A stretch of 64,000 nucleotides of DNA from Microcoleus sp. CAWBG506 (GTDB lineage: Bacteria > Cyanobacteriota > Cyanobacteriia > Cyanobacteriales > Microcoleaceae), in assembly GCA_020883125.1 (NCBI GenBank), contig JAHREW010000015.1, forward strand, positions 60,748 through 124,747, in the 5' to 3' direction. Shown one piece after another: positions 33,736-42,227 of this stretch. Position 1 is the first letter of the stretch. The number at the start of each line of letters is the position of its first letter. A program made the position numbers and the translations under genes. The notes beneath the pieces are model-generated. The model saw only the letters and a list, made by a program, of their open reading frames with translations, made no database searches and was not told the origin of the DNA.

Positions 33736-34875
33736 CTAATCATCTTTTTTGCTGGTTAGCAAATAGGCGATCGTCTCTCCTTTACCTTTTACCGATATCG
33801 GACCTCTTTCCTCAAATACATAGTCATTTTTCAACTGCTGGTAAACAGCAGTAGTAACTTGAATATATCCTGGTAATCCTTGAGATTCCATCCGAGAAGC
33901 AACATTCACAGTATCTCCCCACAAGTCATAGCTAAATTTTTTAGTACCAATGACTCCAGCAACTACAGGCCCTGTATTGATGCCAATCCGAATTTGAAAA
34001 GGTTCCCCCTTATCTGTTTTAAAATCAGCGATCGCTTCCTGCATATCCAAGGCCATATTCGCGATCGCTTCTGCATGATCGGGCCTCGGCACCGGCAACC
34101 CCCCCGCTACCATATAAGCATCCCCATTCGTTTTAATTTTCTCCAAACCATGTTTTTCAGTTAATTCATCAAACTTTGAAAAAATCTGGTTGAGGAACTT
34201 CACTAATTCTAGAGGTGAAATTCTGGAAGCAAGAGAAGTAAAATTTACAATATCGGCAAATAAAACTGTTGCTGATTCAAATCTCTCGGCATTAGTAGTC
34301 TCCCCTTTTTTCAAAGCTTCAACTATCGCTGCTGGTAAAATGTTTAACAATAAATGATCGGACTTTTCTTGAGCAAGGCGTAAAGCTAGCTCAGCTCCCT
34401 GCCGCTCTTTAATTTCGTTTTCCAAACGTCCGACAAGTTCTTCTAATTGGTTCGTTTGTTCTTGAAGTAGTTCTTTTTGACTTTTAATGGTTAGCTGATT
34501 TGCCACTCGTGCCAACACTTCTTTCTCTTGAAAAGGTTTCGTAATATAGTCAACTGCTCCCACATCAAAGGCTTTCACCTTATCTGAAGCATCATCTAAG
34601 GCGCTTAAAAAAATCACTGGAATGCAATTGGTAGTGGGTGAAGATTTCAAATGTTCGCACACCTCATACCCATTCATTTCTGGCATCATCACGTCCAGCA
34701 AAATTAGATGTGGCGGAAACTCTTGCACTGTAGCGAGCGCCCTTTGCCCATTTAGCGCTTTACGAACCTGATATCCTTGTGCCGTGAGGATTGTTGATAA
34801 TAGTCGCACGTTATGTGGCGTATCGTCAACTACGAGAATGGTGGCTGGAATTGTAGGATCTTGATTGCTGTCCAT
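33736..34875 (-). CDS. Receiver-class III adenylate cyclase
   Basis: A protein of 379 residues: receiver (ILVVDDTPHNVRLLSTIL; LLDVMMPEMNGYE with Asp; TKPF), a coiled coil and a class III cyclase (VLFADIVNFTSLASRI; KIKTNGDAYMVAGGLPVP; YDLWGDTVNVASRMES). The two metal-binding Asp are present, and Lys in KIKTNGDAY fits the adenine-recognising position, so cAMP is the likelier product. It lies 39 bases downstream of the hybrid photoreceptor/ethylene kinase and is probably its output in the same operon. Confidence 0.9.
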   Translation of the reverse strand: MDSNQDPTIPATILVVDDTPHNVRLLSTILTAQGYQVRKALNGQRALATVQEFPPHLILLDVMMPEMNGYEVCEHLKSSPTTNCIPVIFLSALDDASDKVKAFDVGAVDYITKPFQEKEVLARVANQLTIKSQKELLQEQTNQLEELVGRLENEIKERQGAELALRLAQEKSDHLLLNILPAAIVEALKKGETTNAERFESATVLFADIVNFTSLASRISPLELVKFLNQIFSKFDELTEKHGLEKIKTNGDAYMVAGGLPVPRPDHAEAIANMALDMQEAIADFKTDKGEPFQIRIGINTGPVVAGVIGTKKFSYDLWGDTVNVASRMESQGLPGYIQVTTAVYQQLKNDYVFEERGPISVKGKGETIAYLLTSKKDD

Positions 34876-34914
34876 AAGAAAGATGGAAAATTTATTGTTT
34901 TTTAATATAAAAAT

Positions 34915-37900
34915 TTAACATTGATGGTATTTAACGGCAGATTCTCCTAATTCTATAATATCATCAAATAGGAAATCCTGGGCTAAAGCAGTTAAAACTT
35001 TTGCTGATGAATTAAATTCTCTTGGTATTTCATCAATCAACTGAAATATTTTATCGTCGGAACATTCATGAGCAGCATCTGATATCTTTTTCAGCCAATC
35101 AAGAGGCATTTGACTCAGTTGCAATTCAACAGATTGATTGCTAGCAGCTACGCTAGTTGTAGTTTCATTTTCTTGTTTTACCTCAACGGGTTCCTCATAA
35201 ATATAGCTGATACCTAAAAGTTCTTCCATAATCGAAAATAGTACATTTGCCTGGAAGGGTTTACGTATAAAATCATCGCAGCCGGCGGCCAAAATAGTTT
35301 TTCGTTCCTCTTCAAAAGCGCTAGCAGTAAGAGCCACAATCATGGTTTTTTTACCTAGGGGATCAGCTTTAATCAGTCTGGTAGCTTCATAGCCATTCAT
35401 CACAGGCATCTGCATATCCATCCAAATCAGGTTAGGTTGCCACTCCTCCCATATAGCAATAGCTTCTTGCCCATTTCTAGCTTCTCGCACGATGATGCCT
35501 AGGGGTGACAATAATCTGACTATGACTAGACAGTTGTCAGGGCGATCGTCAACCACCAAAATCCGGTATTCTGGTTGATTCGGTGCTAAACCAATTACTT
35601 TTTTCTGTGGTTTAAGCATTTTAACATCGCTAGGCTCGGCAAGCCTTAATTCAATATCAAATGAAAATTTACTTCCAAAACCAGGTATACTTCTGACACT
35701 AATATCTCCTCCCATCATTCGTACAAAATTGCGACTAATTGGTAAACCTAATCCAGTGCCCTCTTGAGACTTATAACCTGTTTTTGTTTGCTCGAAAGGT
35801 TGAAATAATTTATTCATCTCTTCCGGGGCAATCCCAGCACCGGTATCTTCAATTTCAAAATTAACTCGTAACGATACCGGCGGAATATAATTCATATTTA
35901 CAGTATCAAATTCCGGCGACACAGACTTTAGGGAAACCGTGTCGGTGGTGATTGTTTTTAGGAGCCTAAAATCTGCGGTTTGAACAGTCAAACTTGTTTC
36001 TACCTGATTTTTTACTCGCAAGGTAACGCTACCAGTGTCTGTAAATTTGATCGCATTGCCGATCAGATTAATCAAAACTTGACGCAATTTACCATCATCT
36101 CCCTTCACAAAGTGCGGTACGCCTTCAGCTACTTCAAAATTTAGCAGCAATTTCTTAGATTTAGCTTTCAATCGGAACATTTCTTCTAAGGTTTCTAACA
36201 GACGGATTAAATCAAAACTGCTTTCATTAAGCTGAGTTCTGCCTGCTTCGATTTTCGACATTTCCAAAATGTCATTAATTAGGGAAAGCAAGTGTTCTCC
36301 CGCGCGATTAATAATTTGTAGATGCTGCTGGTGTTGATTGTTTAAAGATGAATCGCGCACCATCACCTGACTAAATCCCAAAATGGCATTCAGAGGAGTC
36401 CGCAATTCGTGGCTCATAGAAGAGAGGAATTCGCTTTTGGCACGGTTAGCTCTATCCGCAGCTAAGACAGCTTTTTGTAATGCCAATTCTGCCACTTTGC
36501 GTTCGTGAATTTCTGTTTTGGCTTGTTCAAAAAGAATCGATTGCTGGATAGCAATTGCTAGCTGCACGGAAATTTGCTGAAGAGATTCTATCTCAGAAGA
36601 GTTCCAATGCCTTTGACTCCGACAGTGATGAGCAATCAGTAGTCCCCATAATTTTTCACCTTGCAAAATGGGAACCACGAGGTTAGCTTTAATTTCAAAC
36701 TGGCTCAGTAAATTTTGGTGGCACTCTGAAAGGCCAGCCGTGTAAATATTGTCGATCGCCCGAATGTGCCCTTCCTGGTAAACAGACACGTAGTGTTGCC
36801 GAAAACAATCATCATTAATGTCAATTCCCAAAATCGGCATCGTACTTTCTGCCACTGACTCAACGGCAATAAAACCACTCCAATCTGGGTTAAAACGATA
36901 AATAACTGTTCTATCAGTTGCCAAAAAATCCCGGACTTCTTCCACAGCCATTGTCAGCACTTCTTCCAGGTTAAGAGAGGAACGAATCCGCTCTTGAATG
37001 GAATTCACTAGCCTCTCCCTTTTTAGTTGTTGCTGCAAGGTGATTTCCGCTTGTTTACGCGCAGTAATATCTACGGCATAACCAACGCACTCCATAGGTA
37101 GACCAGCAGCATCTTTTACCAACTTAACCTCATCGTATATCCACCGATAACTACCGTCTTTGTGCAGTTCGCGGTATTCGTAGGAAATTGATTCTTTTTC
37201 CAATATTTGAGCGAACAAATTACTCACATTTTCTCGATCTTCGGGGTGAATCAAGGTATACCAATCAAGGGAACCATTCATAAATTCTTGGGATTCATAA
37301 CCAATCATTAAAAAAATATTTTCGCTAACAAATGTCACGTCATAATTTCCGCCTAGTTGGCAGCTAAAAATTACTGCCGGAGTTGTCGCCAATAAATATT
37401 GCAAGCGTTCGGTAACAGACCGCAATTTTAACTCGGCTTGCTGGCGCTCCCCAATTTCTTTTTCTAAGCACTGGTTGGTTTCACTCAACTGGGATGTGCG
37501 TTCTTGCACCTTAATTTCTAAGTCGTCATAGGCCCTACGCAACTCTAATCTTGCCTGTTTTTTTACTAAAATTTCAGCTTCCAATTTGCTATTTATTTCT
37601 TCTAATTCTTGGGGGGTTCTTAATGATAAAAATTGTGGCAATAGTGTTACCATCTGTCCCGCAGTGTAACATGAAACCAGTGCAGTGAGGGCTTTTTCGA
37701 GTCCCGACAACCAATAGGCGGGATGCCACAGAGTCCAAATTTCTAGGAAGTGACCAGTGCCGCACAGAATAATAAATGCACCAAATAAAGTGAAAATCCC
37801 TAAAAAAGGAACATCCCGCCGTTTTAATACAAAATAAATCAGCATCATGGGAATTGAAAAATAGGCGATCGCAATTAAAAAATCGCCCGTTATGTGGAGC

Positions 37901-37986
37901 CACACCAAAGGGGTTTGCCACAGATAGCAATGACCGTGTGGCATATATTGAGTAGGAGAAAATATATTTTTGACTAATTCCAACAT
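34915..37986 (-). CDS. Hybrid kinase: ethylene-receptor domain, PAS, DXCF cyanobacteriochrome GAF, HK, REC
   Basis: A protein of 1023 residues. Residues 14-100 form a three-helix membrane sensor like plant ethylene receptors: D35, Y42, C75 and H79 (ITGDFLIAIAYF, LCGTGHFLEIW) match ETR1 D25, Y32, C65 and H69 with a constant offset of 10. A PAS domain follows, then a GAF (about 310-480) with both bilin cysteines: Cys394 in NDDCFRQHY (DXCF) and Cys422 in SECHQNLLS, 28 residues apart. HisKA (His526, SMSHELRTPLNAI), HATPase_c (GTGLGLPI) and a receiver (Asp857, WMDMQMPVMNG) complete it. This is the SynEtr1/UirS layout plus a receiver. A GTG at 38013 is an alternative start; ATG 37986 fits homologous N-termini better. 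The receiver-cyclase lies downstream. Confidence 0.88.
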   Translation of the reverse strand: MLELVKNIFSPTQYMPHGHCYLWQTPLVWLHITGDFLIAIAYFSIPMMLIYFVLKRRDVPFLGIFTLFGAFIILCGTGHFLEIWTLWHPAYWLSGLEKALTALVSCYTAGQMVTLLPQFLSLRTPQELEEINSKLEAEILVKKQARLELRRAYDDLEIKVQERTSQLSETNQCLEKEIGERQQAELKLRSVTERLQYLLATTPAVIFSCQLGGNYDVTFVSENIFLMIGYESQEFMNGSLDWYTLIHPEDRENVSNLFAQILEKESISYEYRELHKDGSYRWIYDEVKLVKDAAGLPMECVGYAVDITARKQAEITLQQQLKRERLVNSIQERIRSSLNLEEVLTMAVEEVRDFLATDRTVIYRFNPDWSGFIAVESVAESTMPILGIDINDDCFRQHYVSVYQEGHIRAIDNIYTAGLSECHQNLLSQFEIKANLVVPILQGEKLWGLLIAHHCRSQRHWNSSEIESLQQISVQLAIAIQQSILFEQAKTEIHERKVAELALQKAVLAADRANRAKSEFLSSMSHELRTPLNAILGFSQVMVRDSSLNNQHQQHLQIINRAGEHLLSLINDILEMSKIEAGRTQLNESSFDLIRLLETLEEMFRLKAKSKKLLLNFEVAEGVPHFVKGDDGKLRQVLINLIGNAIKFTDTGSVTLRVKNQVETSLTVQTADFRLLKTITTDTVSLKSVSPEFDTVNMNYIPPVSLRVNFEIEDTGAGIAPEEMNKLFQPFEQTKTGYKSQEGTGLGLPISRNFVRMMGGDISVRSIPGFGSKFSFDIELRLAEPSDVKMLKPQKKVIGLAPNQPEYRILVVDDRPDNCLVIVRLLSPLGIIVREARNGQEAIAIWEEWQPNLIWMDMQMPVMNGYEATRLIKADPLGKKTMIVALTASAFEEERKTILAAGCDDFIRKPFQANVLFSIMEELLGISYIYEEPVEVKQENETTTSVAASNQSVELQLSQMPLDWLKKISDAAHECSDDKIFQLIDEIPREFNSSAKVLTALAQDFLFDDIIELGESAVKYHQC

Positions 37987-38543
37987 AATGTTTGCGATTG
38001 GCAGATAATACACTTGGCTGGGAGTAATTCAACGACACATCGGAGCGCAGATTCTGGTGGGTGACTAAACTCAATCTTGTGGCCTTTCCCCGACGATATT
38101 TCCTAGACGTGGGTTCCAGGCACCGGATACCTTGTTGATGATGAATAAAAGTAGGTCGATCAAAATACTTTTAATTAAGTTAGCATTAATTGACAAACCA
38201 TTACCAATGTCAACTGTCACATTTTAATTGTACCTCGACGACAAAATGTGACACATACATGACATTTTAGCTAATGATCGAGAAAAAGCCTTAAAAAAGT
38301 AGGCAAACCTCCCTTGCAGCTAGGAGCGCCAGCGCCTCTTAAAATTAGGTTATGCCGATCGGTCAGAAAGTGCCAATAACACAAGATATAATGATTGTCA
38401 AGGATTTAGATCGTCCCAGAGAGGTATTCTCAAAAAAATTCGTAGCCATGAGGCGATCGTACTCAGCTTTAGAGTCGATCGCCAGTGATAATATCTACAA
38501 TAGCCCTACCAGATAATTGCCAGTTATGACGATCGATGAGGTA
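37987..38543. other. Intergenic region upstream of the photoreceptor kinase
   Basis: About 550 bases without a gene. It must carry the kinase promoter. I see scattered HIP1-like cores and an AT-rich centre, but no long repeat until the palindrome at 38544. Confidence 0.55.
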
Positions 38544-38591
38544 CAGGACTTACGCAGACACACTACATATAGTGTGTCTGCGTAAGTCCTG
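38544..38591. repeat. Perfect 48-bp palindrome (MITE-like)
   Basis: The arms are 22 bases each, starting CAGGACTTACGCAGACACAC, with a 4-base loop. The same arm occurs at 49883-49917, and shorter versions of the CAGGACTTACGCA end bound the element at 53685-53775. It sits exactly where the exonuclease-like gene stops matching, so it probably replaced that gene's 3' part. Confidence 0.85.
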
Positions 38592-38933
38592 AAGTTGTAA
38601 CAATCTAATTTTGGCTTGGTAGGGGTCAAGCCCTGTCGTTTCGCAGTCTATACCGATGATTTTTGCTTGTTGGAATGGTTGAAGGGCTGTTTCAAGATTG
38701 AAAGCAGTATCGATCAGTTGGTAAGGAGTTTTAAGTGTAAGTTGCCACTGAGGTTTTTGATTTTTATCGATCAAAAGAGTTGGAATAGCTGTTAATATTT
38801 CAGGCTTAAGGGGCGGATTAGCTCTCATCATTACTTTTGTTTCTAAAGCAGAGTAAAAGGAGCCGGGGCTGTCAATAGCTGTCCGGTGTTTTGAGTAAGG
38901 CTTGAGGATGTCTTGTGGAGTTAAGGGTTTCAT
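38592..38933 (-). pseudogene. DnaQ/RNase D-like 3'-5' exonuclease, N-terminal fragment
   Basis: From ATG 38933 the frame encodes about 114 residues before it enters the palindrome. The end holds the first exonuclease motif (IIGIDCETTGLDPYQAKIRL, with Asp and Glu), as in 3'-5' exonuclease domains of family A polymerases and RNase D. The rest, which would carry the other catalytic residues, is missing. The protein is therefore certainly inactive. The frame runs on into the repeat for a few non-conserved residues and stops at 38550. Confidence 0.75.
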
Positions 38934-39416
38934 TGCACGATCGCCAAAATTTTTCAGCACTGCGATCGCGATCGCGGTTTAAAAAATAAACTCGTTCGAG
39001 TTGAAGCAGCGCAATCTTGACCAAATAATTAGTAATGAGTAACAGGAGTAATTGGGGTAAAGCCGAGATCCGTGCAGTCTATCGAACTGACAATTATCGC
39101 AATCTTAACAATCCTGAAATCGAAACAAATGCGGCAGCAAACGACAGCAGCAAAAACTCTCAAACTGCACGTAAAAAAACCTTTTTTATGTTATATTCAA
39201 GATAAAGTATTTCAGGGAAACCCTCTAGCGGATGACAGTAATTTACCAAGTTGTGGATAGATACAACTAAATTTATTCTACAATGATAGTTGTCAAGCAT
39301 CAATTTGATGTTCCTAAATCCCGTGAAAAATGTTGTATTGTTCGACAAGCAATTGCTTTTGAGGCAAGCACAGTTAACGTAACTTAAAAAGTAGTTTATC
39401 GAAAGCGCAGACAAAG
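38934..39416. other. Intergenic region without a supported gene
   Basis: About 480 bases. Short open frames exist on both strands, but their products (many Cys, Ile, Asn) look random. It should contain the promoter for the DUF5674 gene. Confidence 0.5.
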
Positions 39417-39753
39417 ATGATTAATCTGATACAAGAGCGTGCTACCAAAGAGCAACTTGAAGAAATGTTGGAAATCCTGAGCAGTTATATTAAACTGGCA
39501 GTGGATATCGAACGGGGAATTTTAGCTGGTGGTGGAGAGCTTCACGCTGACTGCGAAGCTGTATTGCTGGAAAATGGGAGCAAGCAAGTAGATATTTGGG
39601 GAGCAGATTGGTATCCGCTGACACTCATAAGTAGGTTATGAATCTCTCATCAATATCCGCCCCCGCCAAAACAATCGTTCGATGGAAATTCAAGATCCGA
39701 TGATTCGAGATCGAGTTGCTCAGATCGTTCAACGGCTATTAGGAGAGTTATGA
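39417..39753 (+). pseudogene. DUF5674 family gene with a frameshift
   Basis: The first 68 codons match DUF5674 (AVDIERGILAGGGELHADCE and GSKQVDIWGADW), but the frame then stops at 39641. In the next frame the conserved C-terminus continues without a break: ESLINIRPRQNNRSMEIQDP and MIRDRVAQIVQRLLGEL, ending at TGA 39751-39753. A single extra base near 39635 (AGGTTATGAATCT, where AGGTTTGAATCT would be expected) explains it. The ATGA overlap with the next gene fits the intact frame. This is a recent mutation, a sequencing error or, less likely, a programmed shift. Confidence 0.75.
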
Positions 39754-40103
39754 GAGATTGGAATGCTTTAAAGTCACGCTATTTGCGAGACGAACTGCCG
39801 GTTCGTATGGGAAATTTAGCATCAAATTTGGCACGGATTAAATCCCGATGTCAAAATGCAACTCATAGCGAAATAATTGAAGATTTACTGGAAGAAAGCA
39901 AGCTGTTTATTGAATGGACTGCTGCCGATACAAAGATAGAAATAGCTGCTGAGTTAGTTGAGTTGCAGGTTCAGTTAGCTTGCTGGCAGTATTCTTGGGC
40001 TGAGATTCGATCGGACGTTCAGCAACGAATAAAAGTTAGCGAACAGGTAAAAATCTGGTCAGAAAAAGTGCTGAATATGTCGGGTTTGTTGGCTGCGAAT
40101 TAG
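39750..40103 (+). CDS. Hypothetical helical protein, partner of DUF5674
   Basis: A protein of 117 residues, mostly alpha-helical (LKSRYLRDELPVRMGNLASN, then ARIKSRCQNAT), with no motif that I can name. Its ATG overlaps the stop of the restored DUF5674 frame by four bases (ATGA), so the two are translationally coupled. Such a two-gene unit resembles a toxin-antitoxin pair in size and arrangement, but no toxin signature is visible. Confidence 0.65.
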   Translation: MRDWNALKSRYLRDELPVRMGNLASNLARIKSRCQNATHSEIIEDLLEESKLFIEWTAADTKIEIAAELVELQVQLACWQYSWAEIRSDVQQRIKVSEQVKIWSEKVLNMSGLLAAN

Positions 40104-40162
40104 ATAAGTGCGCGATCGCTCTTGATGCGCGATGTGCTATTTTCTCCATAAGAGCGATCGCG

Positions 40163-40498
40163 TTACGCAGTTGCAAATTCCGTAAACTGACGCAAACGCG
40201 GTGGATGAAAGGCGAGGACGATATCTTCACAAGACACCCCCGCTTGCAGTAAATCGGTTGCAATACCCTCCTCAGTCCGGTCTTCTTCAATCCAGATTTT
40301 TCCATCTTTCAGGCGAACGTGAATGACGTTGCGGTTGATACGGTTATCTTGATACCAACCCATTTTCATTAGAAGATAATGATCGCGAATCGGATCGAGC
40401 AGCAAGACAGATTCGACATCGGAATTGCCCAAACTTAGCTGCTGGTATTCTTCGAGGATTTTTTGGATTAAGCTTCGGTAGCGTTCGAGTTTATCCAT
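40163..40498 (-). CDS. xisI: XisI family protein, second copy
   Basis: A protein of 111 residues with the same pattern as the copy at 22856: YRSLIQKILEEYQQLS, DPIRDHYLLMKMGWYQDN, GKIWIEEDRTEEGIATDLL and FHPPRLRQFTEFA. It is full length and looks intact. The xisH partner in front of it is truncated (40468-40698), so this XisI probably works without its own XisH or with another copy. Confidence 0.88.
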   Translation of the reverse strand: MDKLERYRSLIQKILEEYQQLSLGNSDVESVLLLDPIRDHYLLMKMGWYQDNRINRNVIHVRLKDGKIWIEEDRTEEGIATDLLQAGVSCEDIVLAFHPPRLRQFTEFATA

Positions 40499-40698
40499 CG
40501 TTCGATGACCTCCTGGATTGGATCGAAAACCAATAGGTTAACTTGGTTTTTTTGAATCATTAATTGAGCGAGCGGGGTTGGAAATTTATTATCGTATAAG
40601 TTAGCTGGAATTGCCAAGTATAGCTTGAAATCCAGGGCATGTAACCGCAAATAGGCGGCGATCGGGCGCGACAGTCTTTTACCCACCTCACAGCTCAA
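40468..40698 (-). pseudogene. XisH, C-terminal remnant
   Basis: The sequence from about 40660 to 40468 matches the XisH C-terminus (FKLYLAIPANLYDN, NQVNLLVFDPIQEVIERW) but lacks the N-terminal half with the nuclease-like core. The frame is open into the 3' end of the TPR gene, so the 5' part was deleted and joined to that gene. The remaining frame starts with TTG at 40698. It overlaps xisI by 31 bases. Confidence 0.75.
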
Positions 40699-40703
40699 CC
40701 CAA

Positions 40704-42227
40704 CTAAAATCTTGAGGACCGATCGCCATAATATTTGAATAATCGTTTGAGAATTATCGCCAGCAACAATTGGCTATCTCCACCGCGCCAAGGAGGGAGC
40801 GCGATCAAACTAGCAACGATAAAACGCAAACTCTGTATAAACTTACCCGCTTCCAGGTAAGCCAATCCTAAAACTGCCAGTGCAATCCCTTTAAATAAAG
40901 AATTATTAACGGTTTGAGCGAGCGCTAAAGCTTGTTTTCCATAATCTAGTGCTTTAGAAATGTCTCCCAGTGCGCTATAGAGATAAGAAAATTGCGATAA
41001 TGACTGAGATTCATGGTGTTGATAGTGATATTGACGGGCCAGATCCAAACATTGCTGGGTTTTTTCTAAAGCTAGTTGAACCTCATCTTGCCAAGTATGA
41101 ATAAATGCCAGAGTTAGTAAGGCGTAACATTGAACGCTTATATCACCACTGTGTTGATTAATTTCCAAAAGTTCTTGGGAGCAGGTTAGAGCGGCTCTAA
41201 AGTTGCGCTGGTAACAGTAGACTAAGCCCAAATTCACCAATACAACACTAACTTGATGGCAATTGCGGTTTTGGTGTCGTTGCTGGTACTGTTGCTCTAA
41301 GGCATCTAAAGCTTTTTGGCGTTTACCCAACTGAGCATTGGCGACGGCAAGCCGTCCGAGAGCGTACCATTGGGTTTGCGTATCGTTAATAGTACGGGCG
41401 ATCGCTAATGCTTGCTGACAGTGATGAGTCGCCTGATGAAACTGTCGCAGGTGAATGGCTAAATATCCCAAAGTCGCCAAGGTTTGACCTCTCTCAACCG
41501 CTGTAGACGAGCCTTCGCCGTAACTGTCTTGCTCCCATCCCAAGCTTTCTAGCGATACGGCATCCTCCAATTGAACGCGACAGCAAGATTCATCAATTCG
41601 ATCCAATACCTGCAACTGCTGCTGGCAGTAATTCCAAGCTGTTTGATATTGTCCCCAATTGCCATAGCAAAGCCCTAAACCACCAAGTGCTTTAGCTTGA
41701 GCCTCTGTATTGTGATTCTCTGTGGCTAATTGTAATAAACGCTGATAGTAATCGACTGCGGTGGGAAACTGACAAAGATGGGTATAAGCATAGCCCAGGT
41801 CATTGAGACAAAGACAATCCAATTGGGGATTAACTTTACCCAATAAAGGTTGACATAGAGCGATTTGTTCTCGGTAAAGTCCCCAAATTCCAAGCTGTTG
41901 GTGTAAAACCTGCGAATTCCCTTCGATATTAAGACGAACAAATAAAATTTGGCGAATCAGATCCCAGGCTTTTAACTGTTCTAGATGGTGAGCCGCCTCC
42001 AAGTAGCCTCGGACTTGTTCGAGATGAGAAGCTTGGTTGTGGGGTTGATAGTGCTTGAGCCAGTAAAAAGCGGCTCGTAAATGCGCTTTTTCATAGAGAG
42101 TCGGTTGTCGATCGAGAGGATGTGCATTATTTAGAACCAACTCTCCTGCTGGTGTCAAGCAGCAATTTAAAATCTGGGATTCTGTTAGCGTCTTCAGTTG
42201 CAATGCTCGATCCAAGGCAAAATTCAT
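40704..42227 (-). CDS. TPR repeat protein paired with the NB-ARC ATPase
   Basis: A protein of 507 residues. The N-terminus has LTESQILNCCLTPAGELVL and KAHLRAAFYWLKHYQPH, the winged-helix/linker style that follows NB-ARC domains, and the rest consists of about nine TPR units (LNDLGYAYTHLCQFPTAVDY, GLGLCYGNWGQYQTAWNY and similar). It overlaps the NB-ARC gene by four bases, so together they equal one NB-ARC-TPR STAND protein split in two genes. The TPR part would be the sensor or scaffold. Confidence 0.85.
   Translation of the reverse strand: MNFALDRALQLKTLTESQILNCCLTPAGELVLNNAHPLDRQPTLYEKAHLRAAFYWLKHYQPHNQASHLEQVRGYLEAAHHLEQLKAWDLIRQILFVRLNIEGNSQVLHQQLGIWGLYREQIALCQPLLGKVNPQLDCLCLNDLGYAYTHLCQFPTAVDYYQRLLQLATENHNTEAQAKALGGLGLCYGNWGQYQTAWNYCQQQLQVLDRIDESCCRVQLEDAVSLESLGWEQDSYGEGSSTAVERGQTLATLGYLAIHLRQFHQATHHCQQALAIARTINDTQTQWYALGRLAVANAQLGKRQKALDALEQQYQQRHQNRNCHQVSVVLVNLGLVYCYQRNFRAALTCSQELLEINQHSGDISVQCYALLTLAFIHTWQDEVQLALEKTQQCLDLARQYHYQHHESQSLSQFSYLYSALGDISKALDYGKQALALAQTVNNSLFKGIALAVLGLAYLEAGKFIQSLRFIVASLIALPPWRGGDSQLLLAIILKRLFKYYGDRSSRF

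Noticed and set aside
39072..39414. Short frames on both strands upstream of the DUF5674 gene
   Set aside because: The products look random and the two frames overlap each other.
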